Assembly (NCBI GenBank): GCA_000697335.1
Contig: JNEM01010817.1
Location: 1-11,749 of the forward strand
Source of the DNA: Conidiobolus incongruus B7586
Taxonomy: Eukaryota > Entomophthoromycota > Entomophthoromycetes > Entomophthorales > Conidiobolaceae
DNA length: 11,749 bases
Direction of reading: 5' to 3'
Every line of letters starts with the position of its first letter. The stretch's first letter is position 1. The notes beneath the pieces are model-generated. The model did no database searches, had not been told where the DNA came from, and saw nothing but the letters and a program-made list of their open reading frames with translations. Of this stretch, positions 8,993 through 11,749 are shown piece by piece. Position numbers and translations under genes: made by a program.

Positions 8993-9781
8993 ATTATTAA
9001 TTGGATTTTATGTCATAATTTACTCATTTAAGTTAATGGGATTAAATTGTATAAGAGATTGATGATGTGTCACAATTTGAATTGACAAAATTTATTTTAA
9101 AATATGAAAATCAAAATGAATTTGCTGATGGAAAAATTGAAGAAATATAAAAGGAATAAAAATTTTAATATAATATGGAATTTTATATTAATTTTGTTTA
9201 ATTTCTCTAGAATACTTCCATATATTCAATTTTATTTAAATGTTTATTTTGTAATTTAATAATATCTAATGATTAGGATTTCTTGTTTTCGCCTAAAGAA
9301 CCAAAGTTCAATTTTCTTTATACAGTTCATTACAATATCATTTTTTTCAAACTAGTTTATTCTTAATCAATGAGTTTCAATATTTTTAAATTATAATTTG
9401 AGTAATTTTGATAGATATATTATTAAAATCATCAGGATATTAATTAATTTTAATTGTCAATATTTTTTATAAAATGAACACAAATTATAAATTTAAGAAA
9501 AGATAAAAAATTATTTATTTGACTTGAATATATTAAATTAATATAAGTTAAAGAAGATTATTATAAAGGTATTATTAAATAAGGAATTAAAAATTATGAT
9601 ATTATGAATTAAAGTCAAGTAATAAATTAAATAATATAGAATAATAAAGTTGTGAATTATTTAAAAGAAATATTATTGATTAAAATATATATTATTATAA
9701 TGATTATAGTAAATGATTGAATCAGGTATTCTAGATATACCAAAATTAAATTCTCTTTATTTTTATAATGTATTTGATTAT
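8993..9781. other. AT-rich spacer, former upstream region of OST3
   Basis: No gene is visible. Before the retroposon arrived, this DNA joined directly to the 30 bp in front of the OST3 start codon, so the ancestral OST3 promoter should lie here. The + strand carries a TATA-like TATAAAAGG near 9145, but it faces away from OST3. The rest is AT-rich with only short meaningless frames. Confidence 0.6.
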
Positions 9782-9854
9782 GCCTTCTTGGCTCAGTTGG
9801 CAGAGCGTCCGCCTAGTAAGCGGAAGGTCACCAGTTCGATTCTGGTAGAAGGCA
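9782..9854 (+). tRNA. tRNA-Thr (anticodon AGT)
   Basis: The 73-nt sequence folds into a full cloverleaf. The acceptor stem GCCTTCT (9782-9788) pairs with AGAAGGC (9847-9853), with discriminator A at 9854. The D stem is GCTC/GAGC. The anticodon stem TCCGC/GCGGA encloses the loop CTAGTAA with anticodon AGT at 9815-9817. The variable loop is AGGTC, and the T stem ACCAG/CTGGT encloses TTCGATT. No intron and no encoded CCA are present, as expected for a nuclear eukaryotic tRNA. After A34-to-inosine editing it should read ACU, ACC and ACA. Confidence 0.97.
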
Positions 9855-9875
9855 ATTTCCTTATTGAAATATGAA

Positions 9876-9889
9876 TTTTATATATTTTT
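9876..9889 (+). terminator. RNA polymerase III terminator of the tRNA
   Basis: Four T residues at 9876-9879 and five at 9885-9889 are the first T runs of four or more after the tRNA, about 21 nt beyond its end. RNA polymerase III normally stops at such runs, which would leave a short 3' trailer. In DNA this AT-rich T runs are common, so the support is position only. Confidence 0.5.
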
Positions 9890-11749
9890 ACTAATCAACC
9901 AAATATATTAAATAATTTTCAATCATCAACTCCTTTTATTTTTTCTAATAGTCATTTACTCTCTTTCTAAATATTATAGTTGTATTTTAAAAGTGACACC
10001 TTCTTAATTTTCATTATTATATCAATTTTCCACTTTGTTAATTTTCCTAATACCTTGATTTAGAAATAATATTATATATTTTTAGTTTTGAAAATCCTAA
10101 TATTGTAACCTTTTTATCAAAATAACATTAATTGATATTTAATGTAACATCTTAATTTCAAGTATTGCTGATTGTATATAATGATTTGAAATTATAATGA
10201 ATTATAAATTAAAAACTTGTTTTTGATTAGGAGAACTTTTATAAAGTTAATATTTTTACTATATAGCATATAATTTGAACAAATATTGAATATTATGATA
10301 AGTAATTCATTACTTTAAATTGGATAATTTGTTCAGATATTATAATTTCAAATTCAATATTATGTATTTCGATACATTTATTTTAGATATTGGTTCGATA
10401 TATTTTGTTATAGTATTTTATTATATATTTCACAGATATTGACAAAATAATCTAATTTATGTATATTAATTATTTTTTAATGTAATGATTGTCAAAATTA
10501 TAATAGCAAGCAAAAAAAAATATATTTTTATTTTTATTTCTTTTTATAGTTATAATGAAAATCATTTATAACCTCACTGTGAATATGTATATTAATTTTT
10601 CTCAATATTTTTGAATTCATTATAAATAATTAAAAAAATTATAACAATTGCAATATATTATTTTGAAAATAATTTTATCACATAATAATAACTCTATATT
10701 TGAATAATACTAACTATAAGGGTTTATTACTTTTCATTAGGATATTATACTCGTTAGATATATTAAGAACTGAGTGTCATAATTAGTCGTATTCTACAAC
10801 AAATAAATCATAAAATCTATCAAGAGCAAATATTTTATATCAATTTATCACCAAAAGTATTGAAAAATAGAAAATTCAAAAAAACATCATAATAATACAG
10901 ATTATTCCAAATATTTTAATAAAACATTATAGATCATAATTTAATTGATAAAATTATTAAATTGAAAGAGCTTCCAATTAATCTATTCACAATATTCAAT
11001 TATAAATAAGTGGTAAAATTTTTAGTAAAATATTACTTCTTTTTGAGTTTGTGCTAACTTTATCTAATTCCTAAATAAGTTTTGTTTTATTCCACATTCT
11101 TTCAAGATAATATTGCCAATAATTAATAATATTATCTTCTTCCAAATTTTTATAATTATTATTTGAATTATAAAATTATATTTTTGTTCTTTGAATTAAT
11201 TATTTATATTATGGTATTGGATATTAATCAATAACATTAAGTAATATATTAATGAATTATTTTCTTCCTGATTATATTTCAAATAATATTCTAATATAAA
11301 TAATAACTTTATATCTATGCTAAGATATAATTGATAAAGGAAGTAATTTTAATAAACAAATATATATTATATTAAAAGTTTAATTATAATAGTTTTATAT
11401 TTAAATTTAACCTTATTTTAATAGTCCTATAAATTACCTTTCCTAAAATTTTTAATCAATTTGAATATATTTATTAATATTTAGTTATTGCTTAGATAAG
11501 CTTCCTATTATAATATCAATATATAGATATTATTTTATAAATATATTTATTAATCAAGATATATTTAATTTTGGTTTTTTGATTAAATTTAATTATATTT
11601 TTTTTTCAAATTTATTTATTAATTTTTATTTTAATATATATTTTTTAAATATTTATATTACTAATATCAATTATTAATTAATATTATTAACTTTATTTTA
11701 ATATATATATTTTATATTAAATTAAATAAACTTAATATTATTAATATTT
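9890..11749. other. AT-rich gene desert, right side
   Basis: I see no gene, RNA gene, terminal repeat or splice-joined coding series in this stretch. Composition is again extreme, with runs of A, T and ATATAT, most of all in the last 300 bases. Open frames are short and low in complexity. Confidence 0.8.

Overview
The window is eukaryotic nuclear DNA from a very AT-rich genome. Introns of 46-57 nt with GTA starts and mostly TAG ends, a nuclear-type tRNA, AATAAA-like 3' end signals and two dense islands of coding DNA (about 40% G+C) in deserts that fall below 15% G+C all point this way. CCAAT and TATA boxes, pyrimidine tracts upstream of a start codon and tiny introns fit an early-diverging AT-rich fungus best. 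An AT-rich protist is not excluded, and the lineage is inference only.

Layout. Positions 1 to about 3480 are a gene desert with a slightly GC-richer patch near 2440-2780 that I cannot identify. Positions 3500-4220 hold a recognisable promoter (reversed CCAAT box, palindrome, TATA box, CT tract) for a 128-residue, serine-rich orphan protein at 4221-4607. A G-poor, C-containing spacer with an (AT)n run follows. At 5293-7169 (+) lies a complete nine-exon ALG11, the mannosyltransferase that adds the last two cytosolic mannoses to the dolichol-linked oligosaccharide. Only 49 bp after its stop codon, on the other strand, is the end of a complete six-exon OST3/OST6 (MAGT1/TUSC3-type) gene at 7219-8477, an oligosaccharyltransferase subunit. 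A 457-bp poly(A)-tailed retroposon (8522-8978, minus sense) with a 14-bp target-site duplication has landed just upstream of the OST3 start codon. An intron-less tRNA-Thr(AGT) stands alone at 9782-9854, and AT desert fills the rest.

How the genes relate. ALG11 helps build the lipid-linked glycan on the cytosolic face of the ER. The OST3 product belongs to the complex that transfers the finished glycan to proteins in the ER lumen. Two steps of N-glycosylation therefore lie tail to tail and share a 17-bp palindrome carrying an AATAAA on each strand. Nothing in the sequence ties the orphan protein or the tRNA to this pathway.

The points most worth following are the retroposon between OST3 and its ancestral upstream region, the two-way poly(A) palindrome, and the orphan gene with composition unlike its surroundings. 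I see no clear sign of a wholly new multi-gene system.
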